Source: Streptomyces griseoloalbus (GTDB taxonomy: Bacteria; Actinomycetota; Actinomycetes; Streptomycetales; Streptomycetaceae). From it: a stretch of DNA of 64,000 bases. The DNA lies in contig BMUD01000008.1 of assembly GCA_014650015.1 (NCBI GenBank), positions 270,594 through 334,593 on the forward strand, in the 5' to 3' direction. Position 1 is the stretch's first letter, and each line of letters starts with the position of its first letter. Under the pieces are notes generated by a model. It did no database searches, was not told the origin of the DNA, and was given only the letters and a program-made list of their open reading frames with translations. The translations under genes were made by a program, and so were the position numbers. Positions 42,853 through 50,232 of the stretch are shown here, piece after piece.

Positions 42853-43995
42853 TCAGACGACTCGGCGGGCCGCGAGAATCCGCGTTTTCCAGGACGCGAG
42901 GGTCGTGATCCGCACCACGTCACCGGTGTGCGGGGCGTGGACGATCAAGCCATGCCCGATCACCATCCCGACGTGCTCGGGCACGGCGGCCGTCCCTTCG
43001 GTGAAGAGGAGGTCGCCCGGCTCAAGGGCGTCGACCGAGACGGCCTTGCCGTCCTTGACCTGCGTGTACGTGGTCCGCGTCAGGGTCACCCCGGCGGCCT
43101 TGTATGCCTGCTGCATCAGGGACGAGCAGTCGCAGCGGCCCATCGGGTCGGTGCCGTGGGAGTCGGTGCAGCTCCCACCCCACTGGTACGGAGTGTCGAG
43201 CTGACCCAACGCCCACCGGATCGCCGTCTGAACCTCTCGCGGGGCAGTGGCGGGGATCTCGTACTCGTCCGGCAGCGCACCGGCCGGGATGGTGCCGAAG
43301 TCCGTCCCGCTCCCGTCCGCCGAACAGCGGCCCGCGGCACTGGGTGAAGGACTGCTTGCGTCGGCCGAGCCGGACGGCGAAGGACCCGGCGACGGGTCGC
43401 CGGCCTTCTGCAGCAGGGGCTCGATCGCCTTCTGCAGGGCGGTGGCCAGCGGCTCCCACTTGGCGTACGCATCTGGGAAACCCGACTTCTGCACTGCTTG
43501 GGCGGCCTGAGTGATGGACAGGGACTGCCAGCCGGAGACCTTCTTGAGTCCTTCGTAGAACTTGGTGCTGGCGTGCACCGGGTCGAGGATCTCGTTCGCC
43601 GTTCCCCAACCCATCGACGGCCGCTGCTGGAACAACCCCAGCGAGTCGCGGTCGCCGTAGGTCAGATTCCGCAGGCCGCTCTCCTGCAGGGCGGTCGCCA
43701 GGGCCACGACCTGTCCCCGGGCGGGGATGTCCATCGCGACGCCCGTGGCCTGGATCGTCTTGGCGTTGGGCACCTGCTCGGCCGGGTCGTCCAGGCCCGG
43801 CACAGAGACCGAGCCCTTGTCGCCGCCGTCCAGGATGGCCATCACCTGCTTGGCGACGGCGGCGGTATCCACACCCTGTGCAGCGTCGGTCGAGCACGCG
43901 GCCGAGGCGGTACCGGCGCCGATGGCGAGGATCGGGAGGGCCAGCAGCAGCGGGCCAGTCGCGCAGAGACCGAGGAGGGCTCCGGTCGCCTTCAT
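42853..43995 (-). CDS. Secreted NlpC/P60 peptidoglycan hydrolase of the transfer system
   Basis: A 380-residue exported protein with an N-terminal hydrophobic signal (LCATGPLLLALPILAIGAG). A lysozyme/SLT-like region follows (ALATALQESGLRN, then DSLGLFQQRPSMGWG), then a Ser/Pro linker and a C-terminal NlpC/P60 domain: catalytic Cys in GRCDCSSL (about residue 290) and His in AVPEHVGMVIGHG (about 341), with a second His in IVHAPHTGD. It corresponds to VirB1-type enzymes that open the cell wall for the conjugation channel. It is the first gene of the leftward transfer operon. Confidence 0.9.
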   Translation of the reverse strand: MKATGALLGLCATGPLLLALPILAIGAGTASAACSTDAAQGVDTAAVAKQVMAILDGGDKGSVSVPGLDDPAEQVPNAKTIQATGVAMDIPARGQVVALATALQESGLRNLTYGDRDSLGLFQQRPSMGWGTANEILDPVHASTKFYEGLKKVSGWQSLSITQAAQAVQKSGFPDAYAKWEPLATALQKAIEPLLQKAGDPSPGPSPSGSADASSPSPSAAGRCSADGSGTDFGTIPAGALPDEYEIPATAPREVQTAIRWALGQLDTPYQWGGSCTDSHGTDPMGRCDCSSLMQQAYKAAGVTLTRTTYTQVKDGKAVSVDALEPGDLLFTEGTAAVPEHVGMVIGHGLIVHAPHTGDVVRITTLASWKTRILAARRVV

Positions 43996-44571
43996 CGCCG
44001 CCGCCGTTCATCAGGATGGCGGTGACGGCCAGGTGACAGCGGTGGGTCGGGGCGCGGGTGTATCAGGGCATGCTGCATCGCAGCGGCTCCTCGGTGTTCG
44101 TAGGAGGCGCGGTGCCGACTTCTCGTGCGAAGCCGCCAGCACCGCGCCGATGCGCATCCGCCTCTCGGGCGGGTCCGGGTCTGAGGAGGTGGTGGCTCCT
44201 GGACGCCGGTTTCAGGTCACGCGGCAGTCAGCCGCGCTCGTAATCTCAGGCAGTACACCGGGACCTCCGAAAGGCACTCGGGGATGCATGGTCAACGTGC
44301 CTCCGACGCTGCTCGATTGGACGAGAAGGCACGGATAAGTACAGGTCAAAAGGGGGGAGCGGGGCTCCTGCCCGGTGACACGGCGAGACAGTAGACCCGG
44401 ATTCCGGCCGCACCAAACGACTGCCACCTCGGGGCCCGCAGCACGGGGCAGCTCGTTAGGTGCGGCCGGAATCGGCCGTTAACCTCCGGTGCAACCCCGT
44501 CCGAGATGACCGCTGCTGAGCGCTGTCCTGAGCGGGCTCGGATCCGCCGTGCCCGAAGAGAGGTCCTCCCC
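43996..44571. promoter_or_regulatory. Divergent control region between transfer operon and methyltransferase
   Basis: A 576-bp gene-free region that must hold the promoter of the leftward transfer operon and that of the rightward methyltransferase gene. It contains the inverted repeat at 44400-44414/44459-44473. I saw no convincing small gene. Confidence 0.5.
44400..44473. repeat. 15-bp perfect inverted repeat upstream of the methyltransferase
   Basis: GATTCCGGCCGCACC (44400-44414) and GGTGCGGCCGGAATC (44459-44473) are exact reverse complements separated by 44 bp. The arrangement suits a looping operator pair or a large RNA stem in the leader of the methyltransferase gene. No binding protein is identified. 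Confidence 0.55.
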
Positions 44572-45318
44572 ATGAGCTACACGCTGCACCGGGGCGACGC
44601 CCTGACCGTCCTGAAGTCCCTCCCCGACGAGAGCGTCCACGCGGTGATCACCGACCCCCCGTACAACTCCGGTGGACGCACCAGCTCGGAACGCACCGGC
44701 CGCACCGCGCGAGCCAAGTACGTCACCAGCAACAGCGCCCACGACCTCGCCGACTTCCCCGGCGAGAACCGCGACCAGCGTTCCTACCGCTCCTGGCTGA
44801 CCGAACTGCTCACCGAGGCGTACCGGGCCTCGACCGAGCACGCGGTCGCCATGGTCTTCACCGACTGGCGTCAGGAGCCGACCACCTCCGACGCCCTGCA
44901 GATGGCGGGGTGGACCTGGAGCGGCACCATCCCGTGGATCAAGCCCTCCAGCCGGCCCCGCAAGGGCGGTCCGAAGCAGGACTCCGAGTTCATCGTCTGG
45001 GGCGTCAAGGGATCCCTCGACAACACCCGCGACCTCTACCTGCCCGGCCACTACATCGCCTCCCAGCCCCGCAAGGGCCGGGTCCACATCACCCAGAAGC
45101 CGGTCGAGGTTATGCAACAGCTCGTCCAGGTCTGCCCCGAGGGCGGCACCGTCCTCGACCCGTTCACCGGCAGCGGCTCCACCGGGGTCGCGGCCCTGCG
45201 CGAGGGACGCCGCTTCGTGGGCGTCGAGCTGTCCGCGCACTACGCCGACATCGCCGAGGAGCGGCTGCGCGCCGAGCTGACGAAGGACGACTTCGGGCTG
45301 GCCGGACCGGAGGCATGA
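44572..45318 (+). CDS. Beta-class amino DNA methyltransferase (N6-adenine or N4-cytosine)
   Basis: A 248-residue methyltransferase. The catalytic motif IV comes first (HAVITDPPYNSGG, near residue 25) and the SAM-binding motif I last (VLDPFTGSGSTGVAALREG, near 195), the order of the beta class; TQKPVEVMQQL (motif X) precedes motif I. DPPY favours N6-adenine methylation. A target-recognition segment lies between. The ATG at 44572 follows GAAGAGAGG. No cognate endonuclease is adjacent, so it looks like an orphan enzyme, possibly protecting the conjugative element. Confidence 0.88.
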   Translation: MSYTLHRGDALTVLKSLPDESVHAVITDPPYNSGGRTSSERTGRTARAKYVTSNSAHDLADFPGENRDQRSYRSWLTELLTEAYRASTEHAVAMVFTDWRQEPTTSDALQMAGWTWSGTIPWIKPSSRPRKGGPKQDSEFIVWGVKGSLDNTRDLYLPGHYIASQPRKGRVHITQKPVEVMQQLVQVCPEGGTVLDPFTGSGSTGVAALREGRRFVGVELSAHYADIAEERLRAELTKDDFGLAGPEA

Positions 45319-45361
45319 GCATGAGAGCGGAGAGCCCGGGGCCGGTGGCCCGCAGACGCCG

Positions 45362-45405
45362 AAGGGCGGCTGGTGCATCGAGTAGCCGATGCATCAGCCG
45401 CTCTT
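45362..45405. terminator. Strong bidirectional hairpin terminator
   Basis: A stem of about 19 bp with two G-T wobbles (core GGCTGGTGCATCG, 45368-45380, with CGATGCATCAGCC, 45387-45399; loop AGTAGC). The outer arm ends read AAG and CTT. It lies between the convergent methyltransferase and nuclease remnant, 44 bp after the first and 10 bp beyond the end of the second. Confidence 0.75.
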
Positions 45406-45414
45406 CCCGTTGCG

Positions 45415-46183
45415 TCAAGCCGCTTCGAACGCCTGCCGGATGAGCGGCGCCGCCTTCTCCAAGTCGGCCGCCGAAACGAGGCGCACCTCCAGGTCTCCGG
45501 TTCCCAGGTGCCCGATGCCGCGCATGTCCCGGGTGAAGCCCTCCTCCAGCTGGACCGTGTCCGGGTCGAGTCTGAGGTACGTCAGGATCGCCTCGTGCTT
45601 CGGACGGAAGATCACCGACGCCACGTTCACCAGCCGCCGGTAGGCGATGCAGTACTGCAGCGGTGCCACCTCGACCTCGCCTCACGCTGTAAGCGCGTCG
45701 TCCAGCTCCCCGTACAGGTCCTGCAGACACTCCGGGACGAGGCTGGCACCAGCCGGCGGAGGAGTCGCCGGGGCGGCCGGCGCGCCGCCGACCACCGCGT
45801 CCCGCTCCTGCCTCTGCCGAGACGAAGCGGCGCTCGGTGAGCTGGGCGAGGAATCGACGAACAGCAGACTCAGCAGGCCGTCCCTCGAAGACCCGGTAGC
45901 GCACCAGGTCGATTTGCTCGGCCAGCCACTGCACGGCCACACGGTCGTTGTGGGAGAAGCCGGCCGCGATGCAGACCATCCGTGGCCGACGCCAGTCGAT
46001 CGACTCGTCGTTCTCCGCGCTCAGTACCTTCCGGTTGAGCCCCTCGGACTCGTGCTGTGCCGAGCGCAGCCAGGACAGGTACGAGACAGCCTGTGACAGC
46101 ACCCCGCTGTCGGAGCCCTTTTTTGAACTCGACATTACCGACCGCAGGAGCTCGGATACCTGCTCTGAACTGCGACGATTCAT
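45415..46183 (-). pseudogene. C-terminal part of a DUF91/DUF5655-type nuclease, broken
   Basis: From 46183 the frame reads LSQAVSYLSWLRSAQHES, then DWRRPRMVCIAAGFSHNDR and EQIDLVRYRVFE, typical of NucS-like/DUF91 proteins with a C-terminal DUF5655 domain. An extra base in CCC at 45882-45884 shifts the frame (continuing GLLSLLFVDSS), and a TGA stop at 45682-45684 interrupts the chain before AYRRLVNVASVIFRPKHEA and EEGFTRDMRGIGHLGTGDLE, the DUF5655 end. The N-terminal part appears to lie detached at 46845-47030. It is a dead gene by two lesions and a split. Confidence 0.7.
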
Positions 46184-46338
46184 GGACTACATGTCCGTGA
46201 CGACGTATTGGAATGGTTGCCGTTGCTCGTCTGGGTGGTCTCATAGGACAGCCTGCCCACCGGGCCTGTGGACGGGCCGTGGGGACTTGGCCTCGGGAGG
46301 TCGGAACAGCCGCTGGCACTGGGCTGTTCCACCCTTCC

Positions 46339-46776
46339 TCAGGGGAGCGCCGGAGGTGTGGGGTCGGATAGCGCGCCGCCCACCACGATTTCCCCGACCA
46401 CCATGCGGTGGACCACATCACCGAACTGACGACATGTGACCACTTCGCACCGGGTGACGGTTCCGGCGATGGCGTACTCGATCAACGTCAGCACGCCCAA
46501 GCCCTCTTCGCACATGTACCTGTCCAGGTTCAGCTCCCGTGGGCCGAGCCAGACTTCATCGTCAGGGTCGAACTTCCCCTTGAACGCCTGAGTGGACAAC
46601 ACGACACCTTCGCCCAGGGCATCTTCCTTGACCTCTTCCATGGCCTCCTCCCACACTCCCCGGGCATCGGCGGACATGGCTTTGAGAACCCGTTGAGCCT
46701 TGAGCCGTATCTCGGTATCGATTACGTGCCCAGGGGCAGGGAACTGCATGGTCAATTTGTATTCCTTCATCGGCAT
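46339..46776 (-). CDS. Hypothetical protein inside the split nuclease gene
   Basis: A 145-residue protein starting at ATG 46776 (or ATG 46770). It reads as a compact, acidic alpha/beta protein: YKLTMQFPAPGHVIDTEIRL, a helical DARGVWEEAMEEVKEDALG, a strand run LIEYAIAGTVTRCEVVTC and DVVHRMVVGEIVVGG. No family is recognised. It lies between the two parts of the broken nuclease gene and so arrived with, or after, the interruption. The stretch from 46184 to 46338 shows no other gene. Confidence 0.55.
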   Translation of the reverse strand: MPMKEYKLTMQFPAPGHVIDTEIRLKAQRVLKAMSADARGVWEEAMEEVKEDALGEGVVLSTQAFKGKFDPDDEVWLGPRELNLDRYMCEEGLGVLTLIEYAIAGTVTRCEVVTCRQFGDVVHRMVVGEIVVGGALSDPTPPALP

Positions 46777-46844
46777 CGGGGAACAAGAGACGTCCTCATT
46801 GTTCCCCGAAGCCGCGTTCAGCGGGACTGGATCACGTCGTTGGC

Positions 46845-47030
46845 CTCGGAGCGGTCGTGTACTCCGACGCCACGAACCGGATGCCGAGCATCTGCTCCAG
46901 ACCGGCCTCGACCTGCCGCTGCAGCTCCACCTCCAGTGCCACCGTCGAACCGGGCAGCTCGACATCCTGACCGTCCGCTTCCTACCGGAGCAGCATCGGC
47001 TCCGCCACCAGCGCTCCCTCCCGCGATCTC
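46845..47030 (-). pseudogene. N-terminal fragment of the broken DUF91/DUF5655-type nuclease
   Basis: A leftward frame gives VELPGSTVALEVELQRQVEAG, continuing LEQMLGIRFVASEYTT, which matches the start of DUF91/DUF5655-type proteins (a basic start, then ...LE.DLQ..IE.N.E..FG.RF.A.E). A TAG stop lies in front of it and a stop follows soon after. It is in the same orientation as the C-terminal part at 45415-46183, about 0.65 kb away, and the two together would make one gene. Confidence 0.55.
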
Positions 47031-47577
47031 TGTGAAGGGCAATCAACGGGAGACTGTGGGTACTCCGCCGTCGGGAAGCAGGAGGGCGGCATGCCCGGTC
47101 TCCGGGCGGGCACGCCCGTGCCATGGGCAGACGCCGGCCAGTGGCTCGAAGTCCTGACTCGCGTCAGTGTTCGTAGTCCTCCGGATCTTCCCCGGACGTT
47201 CGGAGACCTTCCAGCTCGACCACGGGATCGGCCAACTGCAGGACGCCGGCATCACCTCGGAGCGGAAGCGATGCCGCGGACGAGGCAGTGGCATGAGTCT
47301 CGGTGCCTGTGCCGCCACGAGCGATGCCTGTCTGCTGGGTGGGATGGATAACAGGGCTCTTGGTGACCTTGTCAGTGTTTGTCCGTATGATTGGCCCTCT
47401 CTGGAGTTACTGGGGGGCTGCTTTCCATCACAGGGGTGGGTGCCGCGTAATATTCTCGGGGCGCCTGGTGCGCCCCAATCGATCCAGTCATCCGAGGTGG
47501 ACGCCGGATTCTTGATCTTGCCAGAGGTTGTGTGATCTCCTGGTGCTCGTTCTTCTCGTCCGATGGAGGTTGGCGCA
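47031..47577. other. Gene-free leader region of the defence island
   Basis: No gene is recognised. The region is less GC-rich in its right half. A TATGAT box at 47386-47391 could be a -10 element for the rightward methyltransferase gene. A hairpin lies at 47458-47476. Rightward and leftward frames exist but show no family resemblance. Confidence 0.4.
47458..47476 (+). promoter_or_regulatory. GC hairpin in the methyltransferase leader
   Basis: GGGGCGC-CTGGT-GCGCCCC is a perfect 7-bp stem with a 5-base loop, about 100 bp before the methyltransferase start. It may be an operator for autoregulation by the methyltransferase or an attenuator stem; both are guesses. Confidence 0.4.
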
Positions 47578-49560
47578 GTGCGTAGGCAGCACTATGGGGT
47601 GCCTCTGGAGCGGAGCGACTGCCTGGAGCTCAGGCGTCACAGGAACAGCTGCAAGCCCGAGAACTTCGAGAAGTGGCTCGGTGGCTTCGGTGCTAACAAG
47701 CGTCTGGCCGTCGACCTCTTCTCCGGAGCGGGTGGACTGAGCCTCGGACTGGAGCGAGCAGGGTGGACGGTCGCAGCCGCGGTCGACTTCGACGAGCGGG
47801 CGCTCCAGACGCACGCCGCGAACTTCCCGGGCATGAGCCTCCACATGGACCTGGGCAATCCTGACGAGCGTGACAGGCTCGTCGAGATGCTGGCGCCGGC
47901 CAAGATCGATCTGGTGGCCGGCGGCCCTCCTTGCCAGCCGTTCAGCAGGGCCGGCCGGAGCAAGATCCGCAGCCTCGTGGAGCATCACGGCCGCGATCCC
48001 CATGATCGCCGCAAGGAATTGTGGAGCGCCTACCTCGACGTCGTGAAGCGCCTCCGGCCGCGTGCGGTCCTCATGGAGAACGTGCCGGACATGGGTCTCG
48101 GCGACGACTTCTTCGTGGTGCGCACCATCGAGGAGCAGTTGGAGGACCTCGGCTACGCGACGCAGGTCCGTCTCGTCGATGCGTGGAAGTACGGCGTTCC
48201 GCAGCACAGGAAGCGACTGATCCTGCTGGCGAGGAACGACGTGGAGCGCTTCGAGTGGCGTCAGGAGCTGGAGCACGATCAGCGGACCACGCTGCGGGAC
48301 GCCATCGGTGACCTGCCGGTGTTGCCGGTCGTGCCCACCGAGCGTGTCGGGCAGCGCGAACTGCCGTACGACGAGCCGTCCGAGCTCTCCAAGTTCGCTC
48401 AGGACATGCGTAAGTGGGCGCGCAAGGACCGGGTGTGGGACCACATGACCCGACGGGTCCGGAAGGACGACGCGGAGATCTTCTCCAGCATGGACTCCAG
48501 GACCCTGTACTCGCAGATCTCCCCGGAACTGCAGCGCTACAAGGCCGACCACTTCACGGACAAGTACAAGAAGCTCGACTGGGCGGACCTCAGCAGGTCG
48601 ATCACCGCCCACATCGCCAAGGACGGCTACTGGTACATCCATCCGGACCAGGACCAGCCGCGCACCCTCACCGTGCGGGAGGCCGCGCGGGTGCAGACCT
48701 TCCCGGACAGGTTCCGCTTCGCCGGCACGCGCAGTGACGCCTTCCGCCAGATCGGTAACGCGGTGCCGCCCCTCCTCGGTGAGGCCGCGGCGGAGGCCCT
48801 GCTGCCCGTGGGTGACGAGCAGCCGAGCGAGGGTGGACTCCAGCCGCACTGGCGCACGGTGCGAAGGGATCTGACCGCCTGGGCCGAAGAGCGGCGTGAG
48901 TCGGAGGACTGGTACCAGCTTCCGGGCGACCAGATGTCCGGGTTGCAGGCCGCAGTCGTGGCCATACTGTCCGGGACCCGGATCCAGCCCGCGCAGCTTG
49001 CGGAGATGGTCGAGGTCGTGCGGGGGCAGGCGTCCCTGAGCAAAGCCGCGCTCGAGACACTTACTGCGGCGGCACCCTCCGAGGCGGTGAAGGTCCGGGT
49101 CGCCCGGCTCACCGCGGTGATCGACCAGCCGAGCGTCTGGGACGACGAGGAGAAGGTCCGTGAGCAGCTGAAGCTGAAGCCGGCTGAGGCGACGGTCTAC
49201 CGGCTGCTGGTCGGCGAGGACCTCCTGTGGGTCGGGCAGGGCGCGCTGCGCGTCGCAGCCCGTCTGCACGGCAGCGATTCGGATCGCACGAACAGGCTCA
49301 GCGACGGTCGAGTGGACTTGGTGAAGCTCGTCGGAGCCGGCGAGGACGCGCCTCTGCGTATGGCGGCGCTCCGGCTCATCGGAAGCAGCTTCTGCCGGGC
49401 CAAGGAGCCGCTCTGCGAGGCGTGCCCCCTGAGCAAGTACTGCGTCGCCAGGGAGAGCGTCTCGGGCGACCTGTTCACGGACGCGTTGACCGGGACCCAC
49501 GGACGGGAGACGGCGCCGACCCAGGCTCGCGAGTCTGGTCGCACTGCCGGGCGACGCTGA
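47578..49560 (+). CDS. C5 cytosine DNA methyltransferase fused to an EndoIII-like FeS domain
   Basis: A 660-residue protein. The N-terminal 400 residues are a complete C5 methyltransferase: motif I AVDLFSGAGGLSLGLERAG, motif IV GGPPCQPFS (Cys119), motif VI MENVPDM, motif VIII QHRKRLIL and motif X RQIGNAVPPLLGE. The last 250 residues resemble an HhH-GPD/endonuclease III domain ending in the FeS signature C606-x6-C613-x2-C616-x5-C622. The usual VDTH segment with the catalytic Asp reads VGQGALRVAARL, so glycosylase chemistry is doubtful. GTG 47578 has GGAGG eight bases upstream. It would protect host DNA for the leftward effector genes; its end overlaps vsr on the other strand. Confidence 0.9.
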   Translation: MRRQHYGVPLERSDCLELRRHRNSCKPENFEKWLGGFGANKRLAVDLFSGAGGLSLGLERAGWTVAAAVDFDERALQTHAANFPGMSLHMDLGNPDERDRLVEMLAPAKIDLVAGGPPCQPFSRAGRSKIRSLVEHHGRDPHDRRKELWSAYLDVVKRLRPRAVLMENVPDMGLGDDFFVVRTIEEQLEDLGYATQVRLVDAWKYGVPQHRKRLILLARNDVERFEWRQELEHDQRTTLRDAIGDLPVLPVVPTERVGQRELPYDEPSELSKFAQDMRKWARKDRVWDHMTRRVRKDDAEIFSSMDSRTLYSQISPELQRYKADHFTDKYKKLDWADLSRSITAHIAKDGYWYIHPDQDQPRTLTVREAARVQTFPDRFRFAGTRSDAFRQIGNAVPPLLGEAAAEALLPVGDEQPSEGGLQPHWRTVRRDLTAWAEERRESEDWYQLPGDQMSGLQAAVVAILSGTRIQPAQLAEMVEVVRGQASLSKAALETLTAAAPSEAVKVRVARLTAVIDQPSVWDDEEKVREQLKLKPAEATVYRLLVGEDLLWVGQGALRVAARLHGSDSDRTNRLSDGRVDLVKLVGAGEDAPLRMAALRLIGSSFCRAKEPLCEACPLSKYCVARESVSGDLFTDALTGTHGRETAPTQARESGRTAGRR

Positions 49561-49969
49561 GCGCAGCGCGCTCGACGTCAGCCCGGATCTCGCACTCCCA
49601 GACACGGACGACGGTCCAGCTGGCGGCCTCGGCTGCTGCGGTGTTCCGGCGGTCGCGCTCCTTGTTGGTCTCGATCTTCGCTTCCCACAAGGCGGCGTTC
49701 GGGCCGCGGAACGTCTTCGGGCCGTGCACCGGACAACCGTGCCAGAAGCACCCGTCGACGAACACCGCCACGCCGTACCTGGGCAGGACGAAGTCCGCCG
49801 TGCAACGGGCAGCCACCTTGCGCTGTAGACGGAACCGGAGGCCGAGCTGGTGTACGGCACGCCGGAGGGCCACCTCCGGTTTCGTGTCGCGGGCGCGCCG
49901 ACCGCGCAGGTGGCCGCTCAGCTCCGTGCTGACCCACTTCGCGCTCGTGGTGTCCTCACCTGCTGCCAT
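49475..49969 (-). CDS. vsr: Very short patch repair (Vsr) endonuclease
   Basis: A 164-residue Vsr-family nuclease: SGHLRGRRARDTKPEVALRR, then HQLGLRFRLQRKV, TADFVLPRYGVAVFVDGCFWHGC (catalytic Asp and the zinc-linked WHGCP), HGPKTF, NKERDRRNTAA and VVRVWECEI. Vsr nicks next to T:G mismatches that arise when 5-methylcytosine deaminates, so it is the natural companion of the C5 methyltransferase. It is encoded tail to tail with that gene, and the last 86 bp of both overlap on opposite strands; the overlap is in the disordered C-terminal tail of each protein. Confidence 0.93.
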   Translation of the reverse strand: MAAGEDTTSAKWVSTELSGHLRGRRARDTKPEVALRRAVHQLGLRFRLQRKVAARCTADFVLPRYGVAVFVDGCFWHGCPVHGPKTFRGPNAALWEAKIETNKERDRRNTAAAEAASWTVVRVWECEIRADVERAALSVARQCDQTREPGSAPSPVRGSRSTRP

Positions 49970-50024
49970 ACCTCAGCCCCAGCCCGTCGTCGGCCTACGG
50001 GTGTGAGGGTGCCACACTCGTCCC

Positions 50025-50213
50025 ATGCTTCGTGAACCCGCAGAACTCCGTGTCGACGACCACGGCCGGGTCGAGCTCCCCGTCGGCCTGCTCGCGGAGG
50101 CGGGCATCGCACCCGGGGCGGACCTCCTGGCCTTCAGCGACGGAGACGGGCGGATCGTGCTCCGCCGCGCCGAGGACGCCATGAGGGATCTGCTCGAGCA
50201 CGGGGAGCTCTGA
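50025..50213 (+). CDS. AbrB/MazE-like DNA-binding protein
   Basis: A 62-residue protein with the swapped-hairpin AbrB pattern: AELRVDDHGRVELPVGLLAE, AGIAPGADLLAF, then GRIVLRRAEDAMRDLLEHGEL. Proteins of this size are commonly antitoxins (MazE/VapB) or small regulators. No VapC or MazF toxin gene adjoins it; it faces the AIPR gene, which ends 19 bp away convergently. It could regulate the defence island. The ATG at 50025 is the only credible start. Confidence 0.75.
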   Translation: MLREPAELRVDDHGRVELPVGLLAEAGIAPGADLLAFSDGDGRIVLRRAEDAMRDLLEHGEL

Positions 50214-50232
50214 GGGCCGGGACGAGTCGGAC

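Noticed and set aside
47167-47535. Rightward frame of 122 codons before the methyltransferase gene
   Set aside because: No credible start, unusual composition for a protein and no similarity recognised; it overlaps the likely promoter and hairpin.
47488-49860. Leftward frame of 790 codons over the methyltransferase gene
   Set aside because: Antisense shadow of the motif-rich C5 methyltransferase gene, with composition-driven sequence only.
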